Below are positions 7,536-16,392 of a DNA stretch of 45,585 nucleotides, piece by piece. The notes beneath the pieces were generated by a model. That model worked only from the letters and a program-made list of their open reading frames with translations. It was not told the origin of the DNA and did not search any database. The position numbers and the translations under genes are program-made. Origin of the DNA: Isosphaera sp. (lineage in GTDB: Bacteria; Planctomycetota; Planctomycetia; Gemmatales; Gemmataceae); NCBI GenBank assembly GCA_013822345.1, contig PNKH01000061.1:1-45585 (forward strand). Reading direction: 5' to 3'. Each line of letters opens with the position of its first letter. Position 1 is the stretch's first letter.

Positions 7536-9674
7536 CTACTTCGCCGCCGGGGCGTACACCACCCGGAACCCGACGTCCGGCCGGGTGTCGGCCGGGCGGA
7601 GGGAGTCCCGGGCGGCCGACCGGACGGCCGCCGCCGGCGTCCTGAACGACCCGCCGCGGACTACCCGCCGGTCCCCCTCGGTCGCCCCGGTCGGGTCGGC
7701 CCGCGCCTCCCCGGGATACCCCGGCTTGTACCAGTCCGAGCACCACTCGGCCACGTTCCCGTGCAGGTCGTGCAGCCCGAACGGGTTCGCCTCGGACTTT
7801 CCCGCCTCCAGGGCCAGGCTCGGCGGCTTCAGGGCCTCGTCCGCGACCCCGAGTGGGTCGTCCTTGCCCGGCCGGAACACCGCCTGCCGGCCGAACACCA
7901 CCTGCGGGCCGAACGCGAACGGGCCGGCCGTCCCGGCCCGGGCGGCGTACTCCCACTCGGCCTCGGTCGGGAGCCGGTACGCCCACCCCCGCCGGGCCCA
8001 CGGCTGGTTCTTCTCCGCCTCCGTCAGCTTCTGGCAGAAGTCGTTCGCCTCGTCCCAGGTGACGGACTCGACCGGCAGGTGCCTGGCCCGGGCCGCCTTC
8101 CCCCCGGCCGACGCCGGGCTGGACCCGGTCACGTTCAGGAACTGGGAGTGGGTGACCTCGGTGGCGGACATCAGCAGCGGGCCGCGGACGGTCACCTCGT
8201 GGGCCGGCCCCTCGTCCGCCTTGCGGCCCGGCTCGTCCGCCGGGGAGCCCATCCGGAAGGTGCCGCCGTCCAGCCGCACCATCCGCATCCCCTGGGAGTT
8301 GGTGAACGCGTCGGGGGCCCCGCCGGGGGCGCGGAGGAACTGGACGTACACCACCGCCCCGAGCAGGGCGGCGACCGCCGCCGCCCCGAGCCCGAGCATC
8401 ACCGTCCCCCACGGGAACCGCGGCTCGGCCCGGCGGCGGATCGGGTCGTCGGCGGTCGTCTGCGGCGGGAGCCGGAAGATCTGGCTGCTGCGGTTCGGGT
8501 CCGCGTCCGGGACGGGCACCGGGACCGGGACCGGGACCGGGTACGGGACCGCGGCCGGGTACGCCCCCGGCGGCGGGACCGGGTGCCGGCCGGACGCCGG
8601 GCCGGCGAACCCCGGCGCCCGGGCCGGGCAGAACGGGGCCAGGGCGTCGGCCAGCTGCCGCGGGGTCTGCGGCCGGGCCGCCTTGTCCTTGGCCATGCAC
8701 CAGTGGATGATCTGCTCGACCGGGGGGGGGGCGTCCGGCCGCCACGGCAGCAGGAGCGGGGGCGGGTCGGTGCAGTGCCGGACCAGCTTCTCGGTCGGGT
8801 TCGCCCCGTCGAACGGGACCCGCCCGGTGAGGATGTAGTACAGCGTCCCGCCGAGGGCGTAGATGTCGGCCCGGATGTCGACGGCCATCGGGTTGCGGGC
8901 CTGCTCGGGGGCGAGGAAGTCGGGGGTGCCGATGACGAACCCCTCCTGGGTGATCCGCCCGGCCTCCTCGCCCCCGGCCGCGTCCGCGTTCTCCATCACC
9001 CGGGCCAGCCCGAGGTCGACCAGCTTGACCAGCCGCTTCTCCGGCCGCCCGTCCCGGGAGACCAGGATGTTCGACGGCTTGACGTCCCGGTGGACCAGCC
9101 CCATGTCGAGGGCGTGCTGGAGGCCCAGGGCCGCCTGGCGGATGTACTCGCACCCCTCGGGGACCGGGAGCGGGCCGCGGTCCCGGACCAGTTTCGTCAG
9201 GTCGGTCCCGTCGATCAGCTCCATCACGTAGAAGTGGGTGTCGGCGGCCCGGCCGGCGTCGAACACGGTGACCACGTTCGGGTGGGACATCTTGGACAGG
9301 GCCTGGATCTCCTGCTCGAACCGGGCGGCGGCGGCCGGGTGCTTGAGCTTGTCCGCCCGGATCACCTTGACCGCGAGGTCCCGGCCCAGGCGGGTGTCGT
9401 GGGCCTTGTACACCCGGCCCATCCCGCCCTCCCCGAGGAGGTCGAGCAGGACGTACCGGTCGAGGGTCAGGGCCCGGCCCCGGCCGTGGTACACCTCCCT
9501 CACCTGGAACGCGGTCAGCAGCCCGCGGCGGGTCAGCTCCCGGGCGACCGCCTGGACGTTGGCCCGCCCGCTCCCGGACCACACCCACAGGTCCTGGAGC
9601 TGGGCCGGGGTGACGAGCCGGGCGGCCCGCAGGTTCGAGAAGAAGGCGGCCGTCGGGTCGGCGGCGCTGCTCAT
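7536..9674 (-). CDS. Ser/Thr protein kinase fused to an FGE-sulfatase (SUMF1-like) domain
   Basis: A 712-residue protein. After a 70-residue N-terminal region comes a complete PknB-type kinase: glycine loop GEGGMG (81-86), catalytic Lys in AVKV (K103), HRDVKPSN (195-202), metal-binding DLG in place of DFG (220-222) and APE (255-257). A Pro-Val repeat linker, encoded by a CCGGGA hexanucleotide repeat near 8519-8545, precedes one transmembrane helix (about residues 425-447). The rest is an FGE-sulfatase domain (FRMGSP start, ending GFRVVYAPA). The kinase is predicted in the cytoplasm and the FGE-like domain outside, as in planctomycete receptor-like kinases; the ligand is unknown. A run of ten G (8722-8731) lies inside the kinase coding region. 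Confidence 0.92.
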   Translation of the reverse strand: MSSAADPTAAFFSNLRAARLVTPAQLQDLWVWSGSGRANVQAVARELTRRGLLTAFQVREVYHGRGRALTLDRYVLLDLLGEGGMGRVYKAHDTRLGRDLAVKVIRADKLKHPAAAARFEQEIQALSKMSHPNVVTVFDAGRAADTHFYVMELIDGTDLTKLVRDRGPLPVPEGCEYIRQAALGLQHALDMGLVHRDVKPSNILVSRDGRPEKRLVKLVDLGLARVMENADAAGGEEAGRITQEGFVIGTPDFLAPEQARNPMAVDIRADIYALGGTLYYILTGRVPFDGANPTEKLVRHCTDPPPLLLPWRPDAPPPVEQIIHWCMAKDKAARPQTPRQLADALAPFCPARAPGFAGPASGRHPVPPPGAYPAAVPYPVPVPVPVPVPDADPNRSSQIFRLPPQTTADDPIRRRAEPRFPWGTVMLGLGAAAVAALLGAVVYVQFLRAPGGAPDAFTNSQGMRMVRLDGGTFRMGSPADEPGRKADEGPAHEVTVRGPLLMSATEVTHSQFLNVTGSSPASAGGKAARARHLPVESVTWDEANDFCQKLTEAEKNQPWARRGWAYRLPTEAEWEYAARAGTAGPFAFGPQVVFGRQAVFRPGKDDPLGVADEALKPPSLALEAGKSEANPFGLHDLHGNVAEWCSDWYKPGYPGEARADPTGATEGDRRVVRGGSFRTPAAAVRSAARDSLRPADTRPDVGFRVVYAPAAK

Positions 9675-9793
9675 CGGGGCGGCTGTCCGGGGTCGGGGGT
9701 GCGGGTCCCAGACTGTTGTACCCCACCGGCGGCCGGAAGGAAGTCGGGCGGCCGCGCCGGCAGGGCCGTTTCGTTCTCGGCGGTGGTGGGGCT

Positions 9794-9860
9794 CACCCGC
9801 TCCCTGACGGTCGCGGTTCGCCGCCGCGGGTGGCGAACCGCGACCGTCAGGGAGCGGGTG
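9794..9860. repeat. palindromic repeat family C, copy C1
   Basis: Perfect 29-bp arms (9794-9822 and 9832-9860) around a 9-nt loop, in the 296-bp gap between divergent genes. A second copy with one changed base pair in the stem lies at 26166-26232. No gene is visible in the rest of the gap. Confidence 0.92.
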
Positions 9861-9970
9861 CGAGACCACACCAACCACCCACACCCACGAACCCAACCGC
9901 TCCGCCCGCGCATTCGCCTTGACCCGGCGGCCGCCGGCCGGTATCCCCGGCCGGCTCCGAGGACCACGCC

Positions 9971-11194
9971 GTGCGGGTGGACGTGATGACAGCCAGCCCC
10001 CCGGGGCCGGGCCGGGTGGCCGCGTACCTGGTGCCCTTCGCCCTCGCCCTGGCGGCCGCCGCCGGGTGCTCCGGTAAGCCGGTCGACTGCCCGCCGAGGA
10101 CCACGGTCGGGAAGCCGTTCGCCAACGCCGGCGAACCCGTTCCCGCCCGCGACGGCGACACCGACGCGGTCGCCGGGCTGTCCGCCGTGCTCGCCGGCAC
10201 CCCGCCGCCCGCGAACCCCGGCCGGCCGCTCAACCTGCTCATCATGTCCGGGGGCGGGAAGTACGGGGCGTTCACCGCCGGGGTGCTGAACGGGTGGACG
10301 TCGGCCGGCAGCCGGCCGACGTTCGACGTGGCCACCGGGATCAGCAGCGGGGCCCTGACCGCCACCCTCGCGTTCCTCGGGCCGAAGTACGACCGCAAGC
10401 TGGCCGACCAGTTCACCGACCTCCGCCGGTCCGACATCTACCGGTGGCAGCCGGTCCGCGGGCTGGCCCGCGGGACCGGGCTCCTGACCGCCGAGCCGCT
10501 CGACCGGCTCCTGGCCCGGGAGATCAGCCCGGAGTTCATGGCCGACCTGCGCGACGCCCACGCCGCCGGCCGCCGGCTGTACGTCGGGACCGGGGAGGTG
10601 CTGACCAACCGGCTGGCCGTTTGGGACCTCGGGGCGATCGCCTGCTCCGGCCGGCCGGACGCCCCGGAGCTGATCCGCAAGGTGCTGCTCGCCGCGTGCT
10701 CGGTCCCCGGGCTGGTCCGCCCGGTCGACATCGACGTGGAGGTGAACGGGGTGCGGTACACCGAGCTGCACGCCGACGCCGGGAACTTCGCCCAGGCGTT
10801 CGTCCGCACCCCGGCCGGGATCCCGCCCGGGTCGGTCGCCTGGGTGCTGTCGGCCGGGAAGTACTACCGGGACCCGGTGCGGGACCGGCCGCGGATCATC
10901 ACCCTGTTCGCCGGGGCGGTGTCGAACTCGCTGTACGCCCTGTTCCGGGCCGACCTGGTCAAGCTGTACGCCCTGTGCGCGGTGTCCCGGGCCGAGTTCC
11001 GGCTGCTCGCCCTGCCGCAGGACTTCTCCGCCACGGCCAGCTCGTTCGAGTTCGACCCGGAGGAGCTGTCCCGGCTGTACCTGATCGGGTATCAGTTGTC
11101 GGCCGGCGGGGCCCCGTGGCGGACCGCCCCGCCGGACACCTTCCCCGGGGAGGCGTCGCCGCCGCGGACCGGGACGGTGTTCACCGCCCCGTGA
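9971..11194 (+). CDS. patatin-like phospholipase, lipoprotein
   Basis: A 407-residue protein. A hydrophobic N-terminus ends in a lipobox AAAGC (Cys33), so it is probably a membrane-anchored lipoprotein. The patatin fold shows the Gly-rich oxyanion loop SGGGKYG (93-99), the nucleophile elbow GISSG (123-127, Ser125) and the dyad Asp in DAG (269-271, Asp269). The predicted activity is acyl-ester hydrolysis of lipids. GTG at 9971 is chosen because GAGGA lies 7 nt upstream; an ATG at 9986 is the alternative. Palindrome G begins right after its stop codon. Confidence 0.88.
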   Translation: MRVDVMTASPPGPGRVAAYLVPFALALAAAAGCSGKPVDCPPRTTVGKPFANAGEPVPARDGDTDAVAGLSAVLAGTPPPANPGRPLNLLIMSGGGKYGAFTAGVLNGWTSAGSRPTFDVATGISSGALTATLAFLGPKYDRKLADQFTDLRRSDIYRWQPVRGLARGTGLLTAEPLDRLLAREISPEFMADLRDAHAAGRRLYVGTGEVLTNRLAVWDLGAIACSGRPDAPELIRKVLLAACSVPGLVRPVDIDVEVNGVRYTELHADAGNFAQAFVRTPAGIPPGSVAWVLSAGKYYRDPVRDRPRIITLFAGAVSNSLYALFRADLVKLYALCAVSRAEFRLLALPQDFSATASSFEFDPEELSRLYLIGYQLSAGGAPWRTAPPDTFPGEASPPRTGTVFTAP

Positions 11195-11268
11195 GTAGCA
11201 GGCACACTCCGTGTGCCGTCCGCCGCGCGACCCGAAACAGCGGACGGCACACGGAGTGTGCCTGCTAC
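11195..11268. repeat. long palindrome G
   Basis: Perfect 29-bp arms (11195-11223, 11240-11268) with a 16-nt loop. It begins on the base after the patatin stop codon and ends 12 nt before the sugar-kinase ATG, so it fills the intergenic gap. Confidence 0.93.
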
Positions 11269-11280
11269 ACTACCCCCACC

Positions 11281-12321
11281 ATGCTCACCACCGACCTCGT
11301 CGAGCGGGTGCTCGCCACGGTCCCCGGCAAGACCGTCGGGGTGCTCGGCGACCTGTTCCTCGACCGCTACCTGGACATCGACCCGGCCCTGAACGAGCCG
11401 TCGGTCGAGACCGGGCTGACGGCGTACCAGGTGGTGCGGGTGCGGAGCTACCCCGGGGCGGCCGGGACGGTGGTGAACAACCTGGCGGCGCTGGGCGTCG
11501 GCCGGATCTACCCGATCGGGTACGTCGGCGACGACGGCGAGGGGTACGAGCTGCGGCAGGCGCTGCGGCGGCTGCCGGCGGTGGCGGAGGGCGGGGTGTT
11601 CGCGCTGCCGGACCGCCGCACCCCGACGTACACGAAGCCGATGCTCGGGGCGGCCGAGCTGAACCGCCTCGACATCAAGAACCGGGTGCCGACGCCGGCC
11701 GGTGTCGAGGAGCACGTCATCGACCTGCTGGACGAGGCGTGGCCGCGGCTCGACGCGCTGCTGGTGCTGGACCAGGTGAGCGAGGAGGACTGCGGGGTGG
11801 TGACGCGGCGGGTGCGGGAGCACGTGGCGGAGTTGGGCGGGCGCGAGCCGGACAAGTTCGTGCTGGCCGACAGCCGGGAGCGGATCGGGCTGTTCCGGAA
11901 CGTCTGCGTGAAGCCGAACGCCGAGGAATGCCGCAACTCAGTGAGTCCGCCGCTCGGCCCCGAAGCCGCCGAGGTCGTGCGGACCACGGTCATCTACCTG
12001 CAAGCGCTGGCAAAACGCACCGTGTTCTGCACGGCCGGCTCCGACGGCATCGTGGTGAGCAAGGAGGTTCGCGAGTCGAGCCATCGCGCGGCCACGGTGC
12101 CCGCGTACCCCGTGTCCGGTCCGATCGATGTCGTCGGGGCGGGGGACAGTTGCGCGGCGGGGATCGCGTGCGGGATGGTGTCGGGGCTGACCCACGAGCA
12201 GGCGGCGGCGTTCGGGAACCTGGTCGCGTCGATCACGGTTCAGCAGATCGGGGTGACCGGGACCGCGACGCCGGAGCAAGTCCGGGCGCGGTGGCGCGAG
12301 GTGCAACCGCCCCCGGGTTAG
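11281..12321 (+). CDS. PfkB-family carbohydrate kinase, HldE/RfaE kinase-domain-like
   Basis: A 346-residue ribokinase-family protein. The N-terminal GDLFLDRYLDIDP and the SYPGAAGTVVNNLAALG stretch match the kinase domain of heptose-7-phosphate kinases (HldE/RfaE). The C-terminal GAGD anion-hole motif (286-289) carries the catalytic base Asp289. It would phosphorylate a sugar or sugar phosphate with ATP in the cytoplasm; a heptose substrate for envelope glycans is plausible but not shown. The nucleotidyltransferase half of HldE is absent. No clear Shine-Dalgarno precedes the ATG. The stop codon lies inside inverted repeat H. Confidence 0.82.
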   Translation: MLTTDLVERVLATVPGKTVGVLGDLFLDRYLDIDPALNEPSVETGLTAYQVVRVRSYPGAAGTVVNNLAALGVGRIYPIGYVGDDGEGYELRQALRRLPAVAEGGVFALPDRRTPTYTKPMLGAAELNRLDIKNRVPTPAGVEEHVIDLLDEAWPRLDALLVLDQVSEEDCGVVTRRVREHVAELGGREPDKFVLADSRERIGLFRNVCVKPNAEECRNSVSPPLGPEAAEVVRTTVIYLQALAKRTVFCTAGSDGIVVSKEVRESSHRAATVPAYPVSGPIDVVGAGDSCAAGIACGMVSGLTHEQAAAFGNLVASITVQQIGVTGTATPEQVRARWREVQPPPG

Positions 12322-12370
12322 CGACGCGTCTGCGACGCGTCTGGCGGACGCTTCTCCGAAGCGTCGCTAA
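12318..12370. repeat. inverted repeat H with tandem GACGCGTCT units
   Basis: Outer 10-bp arms TTAGCGACGC / GCGTCGCTAA (12318-12327, 12361-12370) enclose two near-identical GCGACGCGTCT units and a GCTTCTCCGAAGC hairpin. The left arm contains the TAG stop of the sugar kinase. It lies 9 bp before the MFS start. Confidence 0.7.
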
Positions 12371-12379
12371 ACGAGCGGT

Positions 12380-13621
12380 ATGCCCGATACCGTCGAACCG
12401 TCCGGGTGGCTCAACCGCACCGTCGTCGGGGCCGGCGCCACCAGCTTCCTCGCGGACGCCGGCTACGAGATGGCCACGTCCGTCCTGCCGGCGTTCCTCC
12501 TCGTCCTCGGCCTCCCGCCCGACCTCGCCGCCCGCGCCCTCGGCGCCATCGAGGGCGTCGCCGACCTCCTCTCCAGCGCCGTCAAGCTGACCGTCGGGTG
12601 GTACTCCGACCGGATCGGCCGGCGGAAGGCGCTCGTCGTCGGCGGGTACGCCCTGACCGGGTCCGCGTTCGCCCTGTGCGCCCTCGCCGTCGGGTGGCCG
12701 CTCGTCCTCCTCGCGAAGTCACTGGCGTGGGTCGGGAAGGGACTCCGCGGGCCGCTCCGCAACGCCATCCTCGCCGACGCCGTCGAGCCGCGGCACGCCG
12801 GCAAGGCGTTCGGGTTCCACCGGGCCGGCGACACCCTCGGGGCGATCGCCGGCCCGCTCCTCGGCGCCGCCCTCCTCGCCGGGATGCCGGCCGCCTGGTT
12901 CGCCACCCCCGACGAACCCTACCGCGTCGTCTTCCTCGTCACCCTGATCCCCGGACTCGGGGCGGCGCTGGCGTTCGCGCTGTTGGTGCGCGAACAGCGG
13001 TTCACCCCGAAGCCGGGGCTGCGGCTCGGGGCGTCGGTGCGGGCGCTGCCGGCCGGGTTCCGGCGGTGGCTCGGGCCGGTGCTCGTGTTCGGCCTCGGCG
13101 ACTTCTCCCACGCCCTCCTCGTCCTCGCCGCGACGGTGCTGCTCGAACCCGCCTACGGGTTCCAGACCGCCGGCGCGGTCGCCATCTCGCTGTACGCGGT
13201 GAAGAACGCCGCCGGGGCGGCCGCCGCGTTCCCGGCCGGGTGGCTCGGCGACCGGCTCGGGCACCGCCCGGTGCTGGTCGCCGGGTACGCCCTCGGGGTG
13301 GTGACGATGGCCGGGTTCGCGGCGCTGTTCGTGACCGAGACGCGGAGCGTCGCCTGGCTCGCGGCCCTGTTCGCACTCGGCGGGGTGTACGTCGCGGTGC
13401 AGGAGGCGCTGGAGCCGGCGACCGCGGCCGACCTGGTGCCGGAGAAGGAGGTGCGCGGGACGGCGTTCGGGGTGCTGGCGGCGGTGAACGGGGTCGGCGA
13501 CTTCGTGGCGAGCGTCGGCGTCGGGGCGCTGTTCGCGGTCGCCCCGGCGGTCGGGTTCGTCGCGGCCGCCGGGGTGATGCTGGTCGGGACGCTCTGGCTC
13601 GCCGGGCAGCGGCGGGCGTGA
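12380..13621 (+). CDS. MFS transporter
   Basis: A 413-residue protein with about 12 hydrophobic segments. The motif DRIGRRK (77-83) in the loop between helices 2 and 3 is the MFS signature, and DRLGHRP is its counterpart in the second half. It is a cytoplasmic-membrane secondary transporter; the substrate cannot be read. The ATG is preceded only by a weak GAGCGG. It runs in the same direction as the sugar kinase but is separated from it by repeat H. Confidence 0.88.
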   Translation: MPDTVEPSGWLNRTVVGAGATSFLADAGYEMATSVLPAFLLVLGLPPDLAARALGAIEGVADLLSSAVKLTVGWYSDRIGRRKALVVGGYALTGSAFALCALAVGWPLVLLAKSLAWVGKGLRGPLRNAILADAVEPRHAGKAFGFHRAGDTLGAIAGPLLGAALLAGMPAAWFATPDEPYRVVFLVTLIPGLGAALAFALLVREQRFTPKPGLRLGASVRALPAGFRRWLGPVLVFGLGDFSHALLVLAATVLLEPAYGFQTAGAVAISLYAVKNAAGAAAAFPAGWLGDRLGHRPVLVAGYALGVVTMAGFAALFVTETRSVAWLAALFALGGVYVAVQEALEPATAADLVPEKEVRGTAFGVLAAVNGVGDFVASVGVGALFAVAPAVGFVAAAGVMLVGTLWLAGQRRA

Positions 13622-13687
13622 CTCGCGTCCGGCCCCCGGGTCGGGTATCGTGGGGTCGTCCCGCTCGCCCGACACCGGGAGGCCGCC

Positions 13688-14395
13688 ATGTTCCTGCTCG
13701 CGCTGATGTCCGCGATCGAGACGCTGCCGGGGCACGAGGCGGACGCCCTGATCCAGAAGGCCGACGCGTACACCGTCCGGGTGACCGCCCCGGGGGTGGA
13801 CCTGCCGATCCCGTTCCGGGCGACCACCGACGGCCGGCCGACCCACGGGGCCGGGTGGGTGCTGGTGCCGTCGTTCGTCCGGCGGACGACCGCCGCGACC
13901 GGCGCCGGCGAGGTCCGGCTGACGTTCACGTTCCCGGGTCGCCCGGGGCCGGTCGTCCTGCGGTCGAAGGGGCTGGCCGAGGACGTGTACCTGCTCCGCC
14001 ACCTCGGGGGCGAGCGACAGGCGGCGAAGTGGCTCGACGCGGCGGTGCCGGCGTCGAAGCTGGTCGTCCGGTGGCCCGACGACCACCCGTGGGGGCGACC
14101 GGAGTACCGCGACCCGCCGGCCGGGCTGGCCGCCGCCGTCGCCCTCGGGAAGGCTGCCTACGACGCCAAGCGGCCGGAACTCGTCCGCCGGATCACCCGC
14201 GACTCCCTGCTCCTGCTCCCGCCGGCCGCCGCGGCCCACTGGGACGCGTCGTTCACGGCCGACACGCTGACCCTCGACACCCGGTGGTCCGACAGGATGT
14301 ACTTCGCCTTGGTCCGGGTCGAACTCCGGAAGACTGCGAAAGGGGAGTGGGAGGTGACCCGGGTTCTCGCCGACGAGATCCTGAAGGGCGAGTGA
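13688..14395 (+). CDS. conserved-looking protein of unknown function
   Basis: A 235-residue protein that I do not recognise. The start is decided by GGGAGG about 6 nt upstream of the ATG. The N-terminus (MFLLALMSAIETL) is mildly hydrophobic but is not a clear signal peptide. The first half is rich in beta-strand-like segments (YTVRVTAPGVDLPIPF, EVRLTFTFPG). The end resembles a small mixed domain with WSDRMYFALVRVEL. No Cys or metal motif is seen. It lies between the MFS gene and the sigma-54 activator, with gaps that do not suggest an operon. Confidence 0.7.
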   Translation: MFLLALMSAIETLPGHEADALIQKADAYTVRVTAPGVDLPIPFRATTDGRPTHGAGWVLVPSFVRRTTAATGAGEVRLTFTFPGRPGPVVLRSKGLAEDVYLLRHLGGERQAAKWLDAAVPASKLVVRWPDDHPWGRPEYRDPPAGLAAAVALGKAAYDAKRPELVRRITRDSLLLLPPAAAAHWDASFTADTLTLDTRWSDRMYFALVRVELRKTAKGEWEVTRVLADEILKGE

Positions 14396-14516
14396 CCCGG
14401 CTGCCCGGTCCCCGTGCGATTCGTGTGGCGAGTGCGGGCACCGCTTGCTATACTCACTCTGCCCGCCGTCGGAATGGGTCGGATCTGTGGCTTCCTCTCC
14501 CGGAAGCACTCGGTCG

Positions 14517-15623
<1,107 letters not shown>

Positions 15624-15653
15624 GGGCCCGGGGCGCGGGCGTCCCGGCCGCTC

Positions 15654-15764
15654 TTCCTGGACCGCGGCCGTCCCGGCCGCACGTCTACTGCTGGGTCGGC
15701 TCCGGAGTTCCCCCGAAGCCTCCCGAAAGGGGTACCGGCGGCCGGGACGGCCGCGGTCCAGGAA
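15654..15764. repeat. palindromic repeat family B, copy B1
   Basis: Perfect 27-bp arms (15654-15680, 15738-15764) around a 57-nt loop, filling the gap between the sigma-54 activator and the precorrin-2 dehydrogenase gene. The right arm ends in AGGAA, 4 nt before the next ATG, so it also acts as the only Shine-Dalgarno candidate. Other copies lie at 30333-30450 and 31920-32033. Confidence 0.93.
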
Positions 15765-15768
15765 AGCC

Positions 15769-16341
15769 ATGCTCCCGGTGATGCTCGACGTGGCGGGGAA
15801 GCCGGTGGTGGTCGTCGGCGGCGGGGCGGTCGGCACCCGGAAGGCGGCCGCCGCCCGGGCGGCCGGGGCGGTGGTGACGGTCATCCCCGAGGCGTACCGG
15901 CCGGAGCACCTCGACGGGGCGTTCCTGGTGTTCGCGTGCGCCCCGCCGGAGGTGAACGCCGCGGTGGTCGCCGACGCCCGCGCCCGTGGGGTTCTGGTCT
16001 GCTCCGCGTCCGACCCGCCGGCCGGGGACTTCGTCCTGCCGGCGGTGGTCCGGGCCGGCGGCCTGGCCGTGGCGGTGAGCACCGGCGGGGCGGCGCCGGC
16101 GCTGGCCCGGCGGATCCGCGAGAAGCTCGAAGCCGAGTTCGACGCGGCGTTCGGCGCGTGGGTGCGGGTGCTGGCCGAGGTGCGGCCGGTGGTGCTGGCG
16201 AGAGTCACCGACCCCGCCCGCCGGCGCGAGCTGCTGGACGCGTTCGCCGACTGGCCGTGGCTGGCGCGGGTCCGCGCCGAGGGGGCCGACGCGGTGAAGG
16301 CCGCGATGCTGGCGGCCGTTCCGTCCGAGCCGGACGCGTGA
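15769..16341 (+). CDS. precorrin-2 dehydrogenase / sirohydrochlorin ferrochelatase-like (CysG N-domain, Met8p type)
   Basis: A 190-residue Rossmann protein. GGGAVGTRKA (17-26) is the NAD-binding loop and STGGAAPALARRIREKLE (from 104) is the family signature. It would oxidise precorrin-2 to sirohydrochlorin and possibly insert iron, leading to siroheme in the cytoplasm; the methyltransferase half of CysG is absent, as in stand-alone enzymes. The last residues and the TGA stop (16339-16341) come from palindromic repeat A2, so the C-terminus PSEPDA is repeat-encoded. The Shine-Dalgarno seems to come from repeat B1. Confidence 0.85.
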   Translation: MLPVMLDVAGKPVVVVGGGAVGTRKAAAARAAGAVVTVIPEAYRPEHLDGAFLVFACAPPEVNAAVVADARARGVLVCSASDPPAGDFVLPAVVRAGGLAVAVSTGGAAPALARRIREKLEAEFDAAFGAWVRVLAEVRPVVLARVTDPARRRELLDAFADWPWLARVRAEGADAVKAAMLAAVPSEPDA

Positions 16342-16387
16342 GCGACGGCCGACCAAGACCCGTCGCTCACGCGTCCGGCTCGGACGG
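16321..16387. repeat. palindromic repeat family A, copy A2
   Basis: Perfect 28-bp arms (16321-16348, 16360-16387) with an 11-nt loop. The left arm supplies the stop codon of the upstream gene. The right arm ends 5 bp before the stop codon of the convergent serine hydrolase gene, so it may form a bidirectional hairpin between convergent genes. Confidence 0.95.
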
Positions 16388-16392
16388 CACCG

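Noticed and set aside
11195-11268. Palindromes G, L and M as rho-independent terminators
   Set aside because: No T-tract follows the arms on either strand, stems of 29-30 bp are much longer than usual, and M lies between divergent genes where no terminator is needed.
14437-14448. Sigma-54 promoter (GGGCAC...TTGC) upstream of the sigma-54 activator
   Set aside because: The GG and GC doublets are two bases too close for the -24/-12 consensus. A TATACT box nearby is more likely.
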